Positions 31,873 to 43,492 of a stretch of 64,000 nucleotides of DNA are shown here, one piece after another (the first letter of the stretch is position 1; each line of letters opens with the position of its first letter). The stretch comes from Lepidostoma basale (taxonomy: Eukaryota > Arthropoda > Insecta > Trichoptera > Lepidostomatidae), in contig JAHDVF020000851.1 in assembly GCA_022606425.2 (NCBI GenBank), positions 1 through 64,000 of the forward strand. The letters run 5' to 3'. A program made the position numbers and the translations under genes. Below the pieces are notes generated by a model. The model worked only from the letters and a program-made list of their open reading frames with translations. It had not been told where the DNA came from and searched no databases.

Positions 31873-32109
31873 TTAGAATTCATATCCCAAATTTAAAAAA
31901 TATTATCTACCCACTTTCTATATCCGTTTACCTAATAAAAATATTTTATAAAAAATTGAATTCTTATAATATTTTATCAAATGTCATTTAAATAAGGATG
32001 ATGTCCTTGCGTCCTTATTTTATTTAAAAAAAGTTGTAAAATCGATTAATTATAATACAATTTCTCGAAGAAAACTTATAATTCTCGAAATTAGGTTGGA
32101 ATGAAAAAT
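31873..32109. other. AT-rich spacer
   Basis: Nothing recognised between the foldback copy and the SINE. Confidence 0.4.
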
Positions 32110-32325
32110 ATAATTTCTATTAGGTATCATGTCGTGTCAAGAATGAGAATCAATAGCTCAAAAGCGTGTCCACTAGTTGGTTTCAAAGAACCTGCTGTGA
32201 AATAACCCGTTAACACAAATGTGGAAAGCAACGGGAAACTACTACATTAAAGGCCCAAGTGGCAAAAAATGCAAAAATGTTACACCTTATTGCAAACCAA
32301 TCCCTTGGATTGAAACTAGTGAAGG
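32110..32325 (+). mobile_element. SINE-B long-form 3' part
   Basis: aagaatgagaatcaatagct, caaagaacctgctgtga, then the long-form block tggaaagcaacgggaaacta to cttggattgaaact. No tRNA-like head. Confidence 0.6.
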
Positions 32326-32822
32326 AGGTTTGGTTAGGTAAAGTAAGGTGAGATAATCAAACGCTGTTTTATTTTGGACAGATAAGATTTAGTTTCTTGA
32401 CAAATAACAGTAGTAGCATTCATCTAATTATCTACTAAATAAGAAATTGCTACATTGCACTTGCTACCTGGAGGGAATGAAAAAGGAGAATGTGATGAAA
32501 CGAGGTTCATATTAATATAACCCCTGATTGGCACGAGAAAATCCGTGAGAACCTTGGAAATTGTTTATCCCAAGTATGCGAAACGTGAAGTCTGCGGTTA
32601 AAGGTGATTTATTACATTCGTCTTGTTACGAATGCCTTAATCATTATGATTCTGCGGTAATGTTGTTTTATTGCGATCTAACGTAAGTCACAAATTAACT
32701 TAAGTATTAGTTGTTATTTCAATAAGAACTTAATTACTCCTCGCTTCCGTGAAAGTGTTTTTGCATGCTCTCCTTTATGATTGTGATTTTATTGAGTAGT
32801 TGTCTTAATTATTTATTGCGGA
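32326..32822. other. No gene seen
   Basis: AT-rich intergenic DNA upstream of the CRAL-TRIO gene; no repeat recognised. Confidence 0.35.
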
Positions 32823-33515
32823 AATCAACCAATATAAAATTACAATACGCGTTATACATACAAATGTAAACGAACGTTTTCTAGAAGTTTTATTATAGTT
32901 TATGGGAATGACATGTTTCTCCTTTCTAAACCACTAATCGGTGTATTGTAAAAAATACAGTGCAGAATCAAGGAGTGAGGATGAGTATATGAGGCCGCCA
33001 GGGCAAGAGTGATCTAACCCCAAATTTAGACAATGGAGATAAATGCGATTGAAAATTTGACGTTTTTTCCCCATTTTTTTTTTAAAACTATATGGGTTAG
33101 GGTCTTCTTTAGTGATAAACCTTGTTTGTTTGGTGAATGTTTTTAGAATAGTATTTTAAAATATTGGGAAATATAAAGTTTAGGGATATTTATGATGGTT
33201 ACTTATAATAGACCACATTTGACTCAATATATTTAGATTTTTTGTCAGAGAAAAAGAAGTATTTATGGCGATATCTATGTTTCCACTTGGAAATGGGGGT
33301 TAGATTAATTTTTCTTTTATAGTAGGTCACAAATAGGTGTGGGTTAGACCAGTAACTCAATTTTTCAAAAAATGTTGGTTAGACCACTCCTAGTGGCCTC
33401 ATATGTTTGTCTGTTTTAGAAAACTTCTAGAAAATAGATGTTTCGTTCTAATTAACTATATATTTTAATGTGGAGTTTTACATCATTGTTCAAGAAACAA
33501 TAGTTAATTGCTGAG
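32823..33515. mobile_element. Foldback family X split by a TIR element
   Basis: Left arm ends near 32940 (atgacatgtttctcctttct). The right arm resumes at 33410 (gtctgttttagaaaacttc) and ends gttcaagaaacaatagtta. The 416-bp element at 32988-33403 lies between. Confidence 0.65.
32988..33403 (+). mobile_element. TATGAGGCC TIR element, copy 1
   Basis: Termini tatgaggccgccagggcaag and, inverted, tatgaggccactaggagtgg continue into a shared gtctaacc. TA lies on the left flank and TG on the right. The interior aligns along its whole length with the inverted copy at 40119-40547. No transposase; 416 bp. Non-autonomous DNA transposon of undetermined superfamily. Confidence 0.75.
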
Positions 33516-33820
33516 TACGCGCTAGGCGCTTACTACCGAAATCTCGTTTAGTGTTTAAAACGCGCTCAGCGCGTTTGTGGTTTTTGTAAATGTTCACCGA
33601 CGTGTATAATATACAAAAAGAAATAGTATTTATTTATTAGGAACCTATATTTTTTATATTTTGTAATTAAATATGACATTATTTGGGCATCTATCTGAAA
33701 ATGTTGCGCAATTCATGTGTTAAAATACAATAGTCATATTCAAATTTGTGTCGTTACAAAATTATTCCCATTGATTGCTAACTGACACGAATGAGTTTTG
33801 TTAAATAAACTGACTGATAT
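33516..33820. other. No gene seen
   Basis: Short GC-containing block (acgcgctcagcgcg at ~33558) in otherwise AT-rich DNA; no exon. Confidence 0.35.
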
Positions 33821-33825
33821 GAATG

Positions 33826-34008
33826 GGTAAAGTAGAGGGACGTCGGGGAGTTGGTAGTAGGCAGTTGTCCTGGCTGCGGAACATAAAACATTGGACAGGA
33901 ATTACCAAAGTCCAGAACCTGTTACAAGTGACGCAGGACAGAGCTGCCTTTGATGCAGTGATCACCAACGTTGGAGGGACCTGACACGGCACCGGAAGAA
34001 GAAGAAGA
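33826..34008 (+). mobile_element. LINE-D C-terminal tail, (GAA)n
   Basis: Codes GKVEGRRGVGSRQLSWLRNI, KHWTGITKVQNLL, TQDRAAFDAVITNVGGT and stop, then aagaagaagaac. This is a widespread insect LINE ORF end, distinct from LINE-C. 5'-truncated. Confidence 0.7.
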
Positions 34009-34010
34009 AC

Positions 34011-34372
34011 TAACTAACCATCACGCCGTCTCCCTGACGGGGTAGGCAGAACGAATGTTCTTTCCTGACATACTTCTCTCGTTTCTTCAACATTCATACA
34101 TCGTGTCATTTAAGCATTTCTATTCTCCGACTCCTTACCTGGCCGACATTCAATATTTAATTTATTTGATCGTGCCACGTTTTCCTCGGTCTTCCTCTGT
34201 TTCTATCGTAGTTCCATTTACATCGTCAATATACACTTTCTTAATTATTCTTTCGTCATTAATTCTTTCTATGTGTCCAAATCTACAGTCAAATTATTTC
34301 ATTATTTTATTAATAACACTTTCATTCGACACCCAATTATACAAATATTTCCCACACAGGAGTTCAAATTTT
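34011..34372 (-). mobile_element. LINE-A fragment
   Basis: actaaccatcacgccgtctc onward, antisense, reaching the region before the KGSLRWFG segment; diverged. Confidence 0.75.
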
Positions 34373-34454
34373 TTTTTTAAATTTTGATGTTTTTAAATAT
34401 TGTCATGTATTTTAGTTATTTAACCTACCAACAAGTTAAAATTTTTTTTTTTTT

Positions 34455-34690
34455 ACATTAACTATGTGAATGAATTAGGGAGTCGAAGAAGTCCGAGAAA
34501 ATCATGTCATGACCAAATGAATCAAATTTTAAATGTTTGACATGTGAGAAGTCGGAAGAATCGACGTGTGTGCATGACTATATCTATAAATGTGGAGAAA
34601 CATAGAGAGATGTATCAGGATTGGGTAGTGTGGCGGTCCATTCTCTCTGCCTACCCCTACGGAGAAACAGTGTGATATTATGATGTTGTT
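34455..34690 (+). mobile_element. LINE-A 3' tail
   Basis: Sense copy: gtcatgaccaaatgaatcaa, gtggcggtccattctctctg, acggagaaacagtgtgat. Confidence 0.7.
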
Positions 34691-34767
34691 TATCCGTACA
34701 TGATGTGTATATTTCAAATAAGTTAGATTTTATATTAATCACAAGCCTAAAACGGGTAGTAATAATA

Positions 34768-34944
34768 AAACAAACAAACCATCACGCCATTTCGCCGCAG
34801 GGATAGACAGAGAGAATAGACCATCACACTCCTCTATCCTGACAGTGATCTAGCTTCCTCAACGTTCATACAACGTGTCATACACCCACATCGGTTCTTC
34901 GGAGTTCTAACATGACCAACCTTTAAAATTTGATTAATTTGGCC
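34768..34944 (-). mobile_element. LINE-A 3' tail, (GTTT)n type
   Basis: aacaaacaaaccatcacgcc to ttgattaatttggcc, antisense. Confidence 0.7.
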
Positions 34945-35449
34945 AAAATAATAATAAAGTTAAAATATTTTAAATAACTGTTCCGAATCAGAACAAATTC
35001 AGTTAAGTAAGCAATAATATATTTTGTTATTACAAATACGGCTTTCGTTGCATTTGATACGCCATCATAGATCGTAATCTGGGATAACGCGTGTTTAAGT
35101 GATATAATCCAGATTTTAATCGCTACGTAATAAATACAATGTGTCGTCATCAGCCACAACAACCGTGGAATATGTGTAACCAAATATGATGAGTTATTCT
35201 TGCAACCAGTTACAATAAACGTTACATCAGAACTGCGGCAAATCGGATGAATAATCATCGATTAGTATTTGTCGAAATACTACCGACAGAATTCGAATTT
35301 GGAAACGATTATTTCACACCATAGACATTTGATGATAAATTATACCATATGGCCAAAAACACTTGTGATTTTTTCTTGTTTTGGCGTGTCTTCTTCGTCA
35401 ACGTAATAGTAGTGATTTAAAAATGTTTTTTTCGAAATAATTTTAAGGA
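34945..35449. other. No gene seen
   Basis: A minus-strand open frame (35258-34926) has no recognised domain and AT-rich composition; not called as a gene. Confidence 0.35.
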
Positions 35450-35612
35450 ACTCAATTATCGTGGCAGTGCTATGACTACCACAAAAAAGGTCCCGGGTTC
35501 GATTTTCACACTGTCTTTGGTATGGTGTAGAATTCACGTGACAATAAAATGGTGATAGATTAACTACCCATCACATGTTATGAGAATCGATGTATCATTT
35601 ACATCGATTTGG
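35450..35612 (+). mobile_element. SINE-B copy, diverged
   Basis: tatcgtggcagtgctatgac, B box gggttcgatttt, then cacactgtctttggtatggt and catcacatgttatgagaatc. Confidence 0.65.
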
Positions 35613-35679
35613 CTCATGCTGTAATGATGTAAAAAGCGATTCAACAATATAATAAAAATAATATTAAAGTACTCGTACA

Positions 35680-35790
35680 ACTAACTAAATAACCACCACG
35701 TTCTTTACTGAAGTGATAAGCAGAGATAGTGGAACGCCACTTTAGTATTTTCTACATTTGTGTCTACAGGATGTCTTCACGCAAGTCGAC
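35680..35790 (-). mobile_element. LINE-A 3' tail, decayed
   Basis: actaactaaataaccaccac, aagtgataagcagagatagt, gcaagtcgacat. Confidence 0.5.
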
Positions 35791-35819
35791 ATATGTAGAA
35801 CCTACCATAGTCTATCGTG

Positions 35820-36262
35820 ATCACCTATGGCATGGAAACCATTACGCTAACTGCTAAAACGATACATAAACTAAAATGTGCGCAAAGACAAATGTAACTA
35901 CTACTAAAGTTCCACGGAAAGACAAATGTTAGGCGTATGTCTAAAAGACAAATTAAGAAATGAAGAAATAAGACGCCGAACAAAAGTCATAGACATAATG
36001 GACCTTGTCGCTAAGCAGAAATTGCAGTGGGCAGGTCATGTCGCCAGACAGGGAACAGAGCGATGGGCACCCAGAGTCCTCAAATGGAGACCATGGGATA
36101 GAAAAAGAAGAGTGGGCCGACCCCAAAAAAGATAGACCGACGACATTATCACCGTCGCGGGTAGAATGTGGCAAAGAGAAACCCAAGATAGAGTGGAGTG
36201 GAAGAAGATGGAGGAGGCCTATATCCAGCAGTGGAGGGATGGCTGAGGATGAAAGAAGAAGA
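35820..36262 (+). mobile_element. LINE-C 3' end
   Basis: Frame 35926-36132 codes KLQWAGHVARQGTERWAPRV and WRPWDRKRRVGRPQKR. After a stop the end reads TQDRVEWKKMEEAYIQQWRD, then (GAA)n. Upstream codons continue, with frameshifts, to ~35820. Confidence 0.75.
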
Positions 36263-36267
36263 AGACC

Positions 36268-36425
36268 ATAGTCAATATTTAAAATTTGATTTATTTCTGA
36301 CACAATTTCCCTGAATTGCACTTTCCACTCCTCCATCACTGAAGTCTACATTCTTCATACATTCATTTTTATTGTCCAAACAATCTTATTGATTATTTCA
36401 TAATTTTATTTATAATGCTTTATTT
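36268..36425 (-). mobile_element. LINE-A internal piece
   Basis: Antisense relic running from the atatttaaaatttgatttat segment to tttataatgctt; joined to the LINE-C tail. Confidence 0.45.
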
Positions 36426-37475
36426 ATTTATTACGGGTAACATACAGCGATACCAATAGCATATATATAATAAAACATTTAGAATAATTAAAGTAAGGCC
36501 AACTACATGCTACCATAAATATAAAATAATAGTAAACAGTTAACAAATGACGTGTGAAACGAGATTGAAGTTAAACTAAGACAAAATGAGGCTAGACATA
36601 ATATTTAAGAGTTAAAATACTAATAGCACTGGAAATAAAATAAAAATTAAGATAAATAAATAAAATAATATATTATAATATCATGTAACATCGTGGTCAC
36701 ATCCACGCCGAAATGTTGCTCCGATAATTTTTTTTTATATATCGCTCGTTCAAATGGAAAACAACAATATATACAAAATGAATAATGTACTCGTATATAT
36801 TTTTAAAAAGTGTTTTCTTTGAATGGGCAGTCAGAAAATGTTTTTTTTCATGACCCAAAATACATCTTTTAAATTGTGAAATTCGAAAATATAAATTTGT
36901 AAACATGTTCTATATTCTCTGATACAACAACGTGATTACAATAATTGTTATATTACCAACTACCATCAGTGCGGAAATGAATATCGTTACAGGTTCTAAC
37001 GTAACCCTTTTGTAACTCTCAACAGTATATTGCAATCATATTGACATTGAAGTCAACAACGAGTGATGTACGAGTTAGCAATCCAGCGAAAGATGTTTTT
37101 CTATATAATTTATGTTTAATAGTTTATAAAATATTCTGGCTTGTAAATGTAGCGTATCGCCTAGAATCGTTAAAAAAAATCATGTTTTTATTTAAGATGT
37201 GTGTGATAAAAAAAAATACTCTAATTTATTTCAATTGAAGACTACAGGAGAAAAACAAGGAATGTCAGTAGAAGGTTAATTTGAATAAATTGAGAATAAA
37301 GCTAATCAAAGTCCATATATTTCTTAGCAATTAGCAATCGATTATCTGGCCATAGTCGATGACACAGATGATTTTTGAATATGAAAATTTTACTGTGGAT
37401 AGATACGTACAAATGCCGCTAGATGGCATTATTATATTTATTTTGAATTTTAACTGACATTCCTTGTTATGGAAA
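36426..37475. other. No gene seen
   Basis: AT-rich intergenic DNA; open frames at 36700-36906 and 37041-37235 are low-complexity. Confidence 0.35.
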
Positions 37476-37947
37476 AACCCTTATGTATGGAAGCGAAGCA
37501 TGGAACTGACAAAAGAAGGATGAACGTAGAATAAATGCAGTAGAAATGAGATCTCTTAGACGAATGTGTAGATACTCTGTGTATGATAGAGTGTCGAATG
37601 AAAATATAAGAAGTGAATGCGGTGCGAACGATGGTGGTATGAACAAAATAATGAAAGGATTATTAATATGGTTTGGACATATGGAAAGAATGAATGAAGA
37701 AAGAATGGTAACAAAATTTATATGTTAACGATGTAAATGGAACCAGAAATAAAGGAAGACTGAGGAAAACGTGGCACGATCAAATAAATCAAATATTGAA
37801 TGCCGGCCATGTGAGGAGCCAGAGAAATCGACGCGCAAGCATGACACGATGTATGAATGTTGAGGAAGCGAAAGAAATATGTCAGAAAAGAAAAGTGTGG
37901 CAGTTAATTTTTTCTGCCTACCCCTTCGGGGAGACGCGTGATGGTTA
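37476..37947 (+). mobile_element. LINE-A 3' fragment, YSVYDR subfamily
   Basis: Frame 37546-37725 codes MRSLRRMCRYSVYDRVSNEN, NDGGMNKIMKGLLIWFGHME. It ends ggggagacgcgtgatggttagttac. Some indels. Confidence 0.85.
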
Positions 37948-38334
37948 GTTACAAAACTTTAAATAAAGGGTAAGTGATTGAACATTTTAATTAATCGTAT
38001 CGTATTTTGCTTATTGCGTCCCTCATTGTGCGGTTGACTTCATATACATTTAAAAAAATGGTTTCGAACTGCCGTTCACTACATTTACAGCTAAGACAGA
38101 TAGTCCCAGTTCATCATAATATGGCGTACAATTTAGTAGTAAGGAACTAAAGTAAAAAAACAATGTGTTGCAAATGCATTCTTCCGAAGTTCAAAACATT
38201 TTTTGGACTGCAAATGTAGCTAGCCGCACTATAGGCGTTAAGTATATTCTCAGTTAAATGCAATTTTGATTTAATTTTTTTTTCGCACGGTTATTTCAAA
38301 GTTAATAATTTCCGGTAATAGATTATTTTGTTTT
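37948..38334. other. No gene seen
   Basis: No exon or repeat recognised. Confidence 0.35.
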
Positions 38335-38460
38335 TTTTATAATAACCTGTGATTTTAGAGATAATGACATGTTTTGCCCTTCTAAAGCGTTATCAAATGT
38401 CTTTTAATTCAAAAGAGAGTTTTGCATCATTGTTCAAGAAACAATAAATATTTATGAGTT
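38335..38460. repeat. Foldback family X, collapsed copy
   Basis: ataatgacatgttttgccct joins almost directly to gttttgcatcattgttcaag, so the centre and much of each arm are deleted. Confidence 0.55.
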
Positions 38461-38637
38461 CATGAAAATGGTATTTAAACCCTTTTCCGCCAGCCACAAC
38501 CATTCCAGTAAACGGGTACTAATATCCATCCTGCGGACAATGTGTTATTTTTAAACTCAAAAGTGGATTAAACAGTGTTTTAATTCATAAAAAATTTGTC
38601 ATCATGAAATTCTACAGTGTTGCCTTAAGTTTATCTA

Positions 38638-39020
38638 AAATTGATAAAATTTATCTAGAATTGAGAAGGATATTGAAAGAAGGGTTGGGGCAGGCAACAG
38701 AATAAATGGTGCACTTAAAGTTGTCATCGCAAACAAAAGCCTATCCAAAAAAGCTAAGATGGCAGTGCACAATGGTGTTCTTGTGCCGACCCTTATGTAT
38801 GGAAGTGAAGCATGGAACTGGCAAAAGAAGGATGAAAATAGAATAAATGCAGTAGAAATGAGATAGATCTCTATGACGAATGTATGACAAATCTGTATAT
38901 TATAGAGTGACAAATGCAAGTATAAGAAGTGAATGTGGTGCGAATGAAAGTGTTATGAATAAAATAAGGAAAGGGTCATTAAGATGGTTTGGACACATGG
39001 AAAGAATGAATGAAGACTGA
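38638..39020 (+). mobile_element. LINE-A internal fragment
   Basis: aaaattgataaaatttatctag onward; codes VGAGNRINGALKV-like residues, then MAVHNGVLVPTLMYGSEAWN, and KGSLRWFGHMERMNED-like residues near 38990. It stops there with no tail. Confidence 0.8.
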
Positions 39021-39021
39021 T

Positions 39022-39127
39022 TTTAAGATGATTATTACTTTAACGAATAATGATAATAAAATACGTTTTTATAATTTGAAAGATTTTGAGATGATTATTA
39101 CTTTAACGAATAATGATAATAAAATAC
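39022..39127. repeat. 63-bp tandem duplication
   Basis: gatgattattactttaacga and the following taatgataataaaatac occur twice, 63 bp apart. Confidence 0.8.
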
Positions 39128-40050
39128 AGATTTTAGATATGCGTTCAAAAAATCAGTCTGTACAGATAGTATAAGAACTTGTATGTTTGTAAAACATTTT
39201 TTCTGAACGATAATTAATAATGTGTTATTACTTCATATATCATAATTAAGTACAAATAAAATTTTAATTTAGGTATTTTATGTACATATAAAAATCAGAA
39301 TTATCCTTATTTTTTACAATTCAAACCTGTCTTCAGAAAATTGTTTAATTAAATGTAAAACATTATAACATAATACAATAAAAGAAAATAATTAATTTAA
39401 TTCGTGACGACCAAGTATTGAGAATTAATCTTTTCTGTAATATTGGTAAATATAATAAATATTACGAAATAAAAATTATGGTATACACAAAAATTTTGGA
39501 TTTATGAAAATATTGAATGTATTAAAATTAAATCAATTCGTTCAGGAAACGATAGAGCAATTGATTTCAGTTTTTTTCTTAAACATACATTTAAATGAAT
39601 ATACTCGTATTTATTTTCATTTTATGGTTTAGAGTTAGAAGTATCTGTTATCCCCATATAATTTTATTTATATGTTAACATAATAAATTTATTAACTTTT
39701 CTTCCTAAAGTTTAATTCTGTATGTGTGTCAAAACAATATTTCGAGTTTAAATATATATAAAAAATAATATTATAAAAATACGTACTAAATAAAATATTT
39801 TTATATGTAAACATAGCTTAAATATCGTTTCTTTAATGACAAAAATAATCAACTTTTTAAATGTGTACGGAACAAAAATATAAGTGAAATGCTTACTGTC
39901 AAAAATGTTTGTATTTCGATTGTTATTTAAAGTGAGAAAAGCGCGGGAAATTCACTGCAAGAATCACTGTCACTCGTACCGCAGGCGAACACCAAGTGAG
40001 CAGCGATCAATGGACCAGTGCTAGAGTTAGGGCGCCTGTCCCTCCTTTCG
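39128..40050. other. AT-rich DNA, then GC-richer 39930-40060
   Basis: No coding exon is secure. The GC-richer end (gcgcgggaaattcactgcaa to ccctcctttcgccggc) could be a promoter. Confidence 0.3.
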
Positions 40051-40055
40051 CCGGC

Positions 40056-40084
40056 ATGGGTTTGCAAAACATTATTAATAAAAG
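40056..40084 (+). other. Possible first coding exon, unidentified
   Basis: After a CpG-containing block, ATG at 40056 gives MGLQNIINK, then a donor-like AAAAG|GTATTA. No downstream exon was recognised, so this is a weak candidate only. Confidence 0.12.
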
Positions 40085-40118
40085 GTATTATTGCACGCAT
40101 TATTTATAACACACTCTA

Positions 40119-40547
40119 TATGAGGCCACTAGGACAAGAGTGGTCTAACCAACATTTTTTGAAAAATTGAGTTACTGGTCTAACCCACACCTATTTGTGA
40201 CCTACTATAAGAGAAAAATTAATCTAACCACCATTTCCAAGTGGAAACATAGATATCGCAATGAATACTTCTTTTGCTCTGACAAAAAATCAAAATATAT
40301 GGAGTCAAATGTGGTCTATTATAATATAAGTAACCATCAAAAAGTATCCTTAAAATTTATATTTCCCAATATTTCAAAATACTATTCTAAAGACATTCAC
40401 CAAACAAACAAGGTTTATCACTAAAGAAGATCCTAACCCATATAGTTTTTTTTTTTTTAAATGGGGAAAAAACGTCAAATTTTCAATCGCATTTATCTCC
40501 ATTGTCTAAATTTGGGGTTAGACCACTCTTGCCCTGGCGGCCTCATA
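40119..40547 (-). mobile_element. TATGAGGCC TIR element, copy 2
   Basis: 429 bp, flanked by TA on both sides. It aligns inverted with 32988-33403 from end to end, including TIRs and interior. The open frame 40167-40421 is not conserved in copy 1, so it is not considered a gene. Confidence 0.75.
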
Positions 40548-40744
40548 TATCAGATGATATTTTAATTACGTCAACACAAATGCCTGAAGATATGCAACTG
40601 CTTAATATAATATTCCAACCTGATTCATAACATTAATGAAAGTATTAATATTTATTAAATGCGTTACATTTATCATACACTTTCTTTCTGAAGATTGGTC
40701 TAAGTACCTGTTGTTTCTGTAAAATGGATATTTATTAGTCTTCT

Positions 40745-41215
40745 TCTACTCCGGTCTCAATCTAATGATTGGTCTGCAGCAAGGCGACGCATCTCCTCTT
40801 CCACTCCGCTCGGTCCTCGGCAACTCTCTTCAATTCCGCATTAGAGGTGCACCTCATATCTCGGCAAATCTGGTCTAGGTACTCCTGGCGAGGTCGTCCT
40901 CTGCCAATCGATCCCTCGACCATCATCCAGGAAACATTCGTGTCGCGACACATGACCAATCCATCTCGCGCGCCTCTCCGCTATGGTGTTCAATATGTGC
41001 CTATTCTCTTCAGCTCTGTTGAGAACCTCCTCATTTTTAATGTGGTCCCTCCATGAAACATGAGCAATTCGTCGGTAGGTCCACATCTCAAATGCCTCGC
41101 CCAGGCACCAAGTCTCGCAGCCGTACAGTAAAACACTCCACACCAATGTTTTTATAAGTTGTTTTCGGAGGTTTAGTTCTGGATGCGAATATTTTAGATT
41201 TTTTGTTGAAGGCAA
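40745..41215 (-). mobile_element. LINE-E C-terminal ORF remnant
   Basis: On the minus strand, frame 41215-40844 codes NLRKQLIKTLVWSVLLYGCE, EAFEMWTYRRIAHVSWRDHI, ERRARWIGHVSRHECF and onward. It then shifts to a second frame coding GRGRPRQEYLDQICRDMRCT and RVAEDRAEWKRRCVALLQT. This is the typical end of a LINE reverse transcriptase ORF (YGCETW; W.GH; GRPR), with one frameshift. Confidence 0.8.
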
Positions 41216-42154
41216 GTTTAGTGGATACGACTATTTAATTTATTATATTAGTAATATACGAATAATGTATATCCGACTACCCTTTTATATGTAAAATAAA
41301 TATTGTATTATATATATTATATAAAAATAAAATAAAAACACTAAAACGTGCACGGTAAAACATTTAAAAAACAATATACTAAGCGAATTGTTAGATCTAT
41401 GTGGTTGCATATGTTATCGAAAGACGAATATAATAATAAAACATTGCGAAATATTTGTCGTGAGTGTTGAAGCATAAAATAAATGGGTTATGTTATTTCT
41501 ATGTAACCAATCAAACTTAAGAATTACTTTTAAAAAATCCTTACCTCCATTTTTACCCCCCTCATGCATCTCAACCCCTTTGCCAACCATGACCACTGAC
41601 CCACATCCAAGGACTCTCTCGCCCCGCTTGGTTCCGCATCTAGAACTATCCGCCTACCACCCAAAACCTCGCCTGAAGACTACATAAATTAACGCTAGAT
41701 TTATGGAACCTCTCAATTGGAAGAGTTCCACTTTTAAGATTCAATATAGTGAAAATATTTATTTTATAAAATATATTGGTTATTGTTGATATAATGATAA
41801 GAAAACATATCTGTTTTATATCAACCTTCTATTTAGACAGCAAATACAATGTTTTCGAACACCCACCAATTTCAGCAAAAATCCGAGTGCAGTCAATGCC
41901 AATAAATATAGTGTTAAACAGACATGATAGCAGTTATATATTTTGTATAATGTAAAATTGAATACTAAGAGTGTACATAGACCTCATGAATTTTCTAAGC
42001 ATTCTGAATTTGTTCCTTTAGCTTCTAGAACAAAAGCAATTTTCATATTTTAACACATTGTTTGGGGGAAACGTAAAAATAGGTGATTCTTGAAACAGAT
42101 ATTTTTACCATATAATATAATGTTAACTGAAAACGGAAGATTTTTTATAATGTT
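41216..42154. other. No gene seen; GC-richer block 41545-41690
   Basis: The block has short open frames on both strands (proline-rich on plus) with no recognised family. The rest is AT-rich. Confidence 0.3.
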
Positions 42155-42533
42155 TTTAACTAACTAACTAACCATCACGCCGTTTCTCCGGAGGGGTAGG
42201 CAGAAAGGATGGTTCGCCACATTGTTCTATCCTGGCATAATTCTCGCGCTTCTTCTACATTCACACATCGTGACATGCACGCTCGTCGATTGTTTCTACT
42301 TCGAACATGGCCGCCTTTCAGTAATTGATTAATTTGGTCATGCCATGTCTTTCTTGGCATTCCTCGACTTCTTTTCCAATTCACACTACTTGTGTATATA
42401 CTTTTAACCATTCTTCCCTTATCCATTCGTTCTATATTTCCAAACCATCTTAGTGACCCTTTCTTGATTTTATTTATCACGCATTCATCCGCCTTACATT
42501 CCTTTCTTATTTCATCATTAGATATTCTATCAT
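42155..42533 (-). mobile_element. LINE-A 3' part, left of insertion
   Basis: Starts ttaactaactaaccatcacg. Minus-strand frame 42480-42178 codes KKGSLRWFGNIERMDKGRMV, KRSRGMPRKTWHDQINQLL, KGGHVRSRNNRRACMSRC and ends LSAYPSGETA before a stop. This shows the authentic C-terminus of LINE-A. Confidence 0.88.
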
Positions 42534-42768
42534 AATAATAATAATAATATGCTAACTTTTAAAGCGCCGTTTTTGTGATGTAATCACCTCAAGGGCGCAT
42601 TAAGACGTGTTTTAAATTTAAAAATCTAAATGTGACCGCTTAAAAAGCGATCGGTTTAAAAGTATAGTAGAACAAAGTATAAATGTTTAACTTGGGTATG
42701 AAATATGAAAAAGATGGGTTTTCTAAAGATGAGGATGGGGGGAAATATGAAAAAGATGGGGATCATAC
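42534..42768 (-). mobile_element. LINE-B 3' tail inserted in LINE-A
   Basis: (AAT)n followed by atatgctaacttttaaagcg, as at 23929. It interrupts a LINE-A copy whose two halves (42155-42533 and 42769-43300) are otherwise nearly contiguous. Confidence 0.85.
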
Positions 42769-43300
42769 ATTGATTTTACGCACATTCTTCTTAGTGACCT
42801 CATTTCTACGGCATTTATCCTGCTTTCATTCTTCTTCTGCCAACTCTCAAGCTTCATTTCCATACATAAGGGTCGGGACTAGAACTCCATTGTGCACTGC
42901 CATATTTGCTTCAGTCGACATATTTCTATTTGCAGTAATGACTTTGAGTGCACCATTTATTTTGTTTCGAGCTCCAACCCTTCTTCTGATATCTTTCTCC
43001 ATTCTTCCATATTTTGTAAACATGCTTCCCAGGTAGACAATTTCGGTAACTTGCTCTAATTTTTCACCGTTCGCACTTATGTCACAATCCGTCATACATT
43101 CTTCCATTTCAAATACCATAACTTTAGACTTTGACGCGTTCATCACAAGGTCATGCTTATTGCATAGTTCGTACATTCTTGACACCAGGACTTGTAGTTC
43201 GTCCATGCTGTCAGCGATTCAAACAGCGTCGTCTGCATATAGCAAACAGCTGATGGACATATCGTTCATTTTCGCACCAGCGTTTATATAAAGTAGATTA
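42769..43300 (-). mobile_element. LINE-A 5'-ward half, right of insertion
   Basis: Minus-strand frame 43206-42847 codes MDELQVLVSRMYELCNKHDL, MNASKSKVMVFEMEECMTDC, KLEQVTEIVYLGSMFTKYGR and NGALKVITANRNMSTEA, then MAVHNGVLVPTLMYGNEA. This is the region just downstream of the RT YADD motif. Residual LLYADDAV coding lies at ~43210-43240. Confidence 0.88.
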
Positions 43301-43492
43301 AAATAGGGCATTTAGTTCAAACAAAATCAAGAACAAATATATTGGAAAAAATGTATAGTAAATTCTCTAGCACAAATGCATCCGCATACAATGTGTCAAT
43401 TGGCTTCAAAGCTTTTTAATTACTTTCTCGTTTACCTTTCTCACATTTGTTTAGAAAATATAAAAGGGTGTACTCACATTATTTCAACCTAC

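Noticed and set aside
35926..36339. Minus-strand 128-aa ORF at 35953-36339
   Set aside because: It is antisense to LINE-C coding sequence, and the sense strand carries the WAGHVAR and MEEAYIQQW motifs.
40167..40424. 85-aa ORF in the TATGAGGCC element as a transposase
   Set aside because: It has no recognisable catalytic motif and is not maintained in the other copy at 32988.
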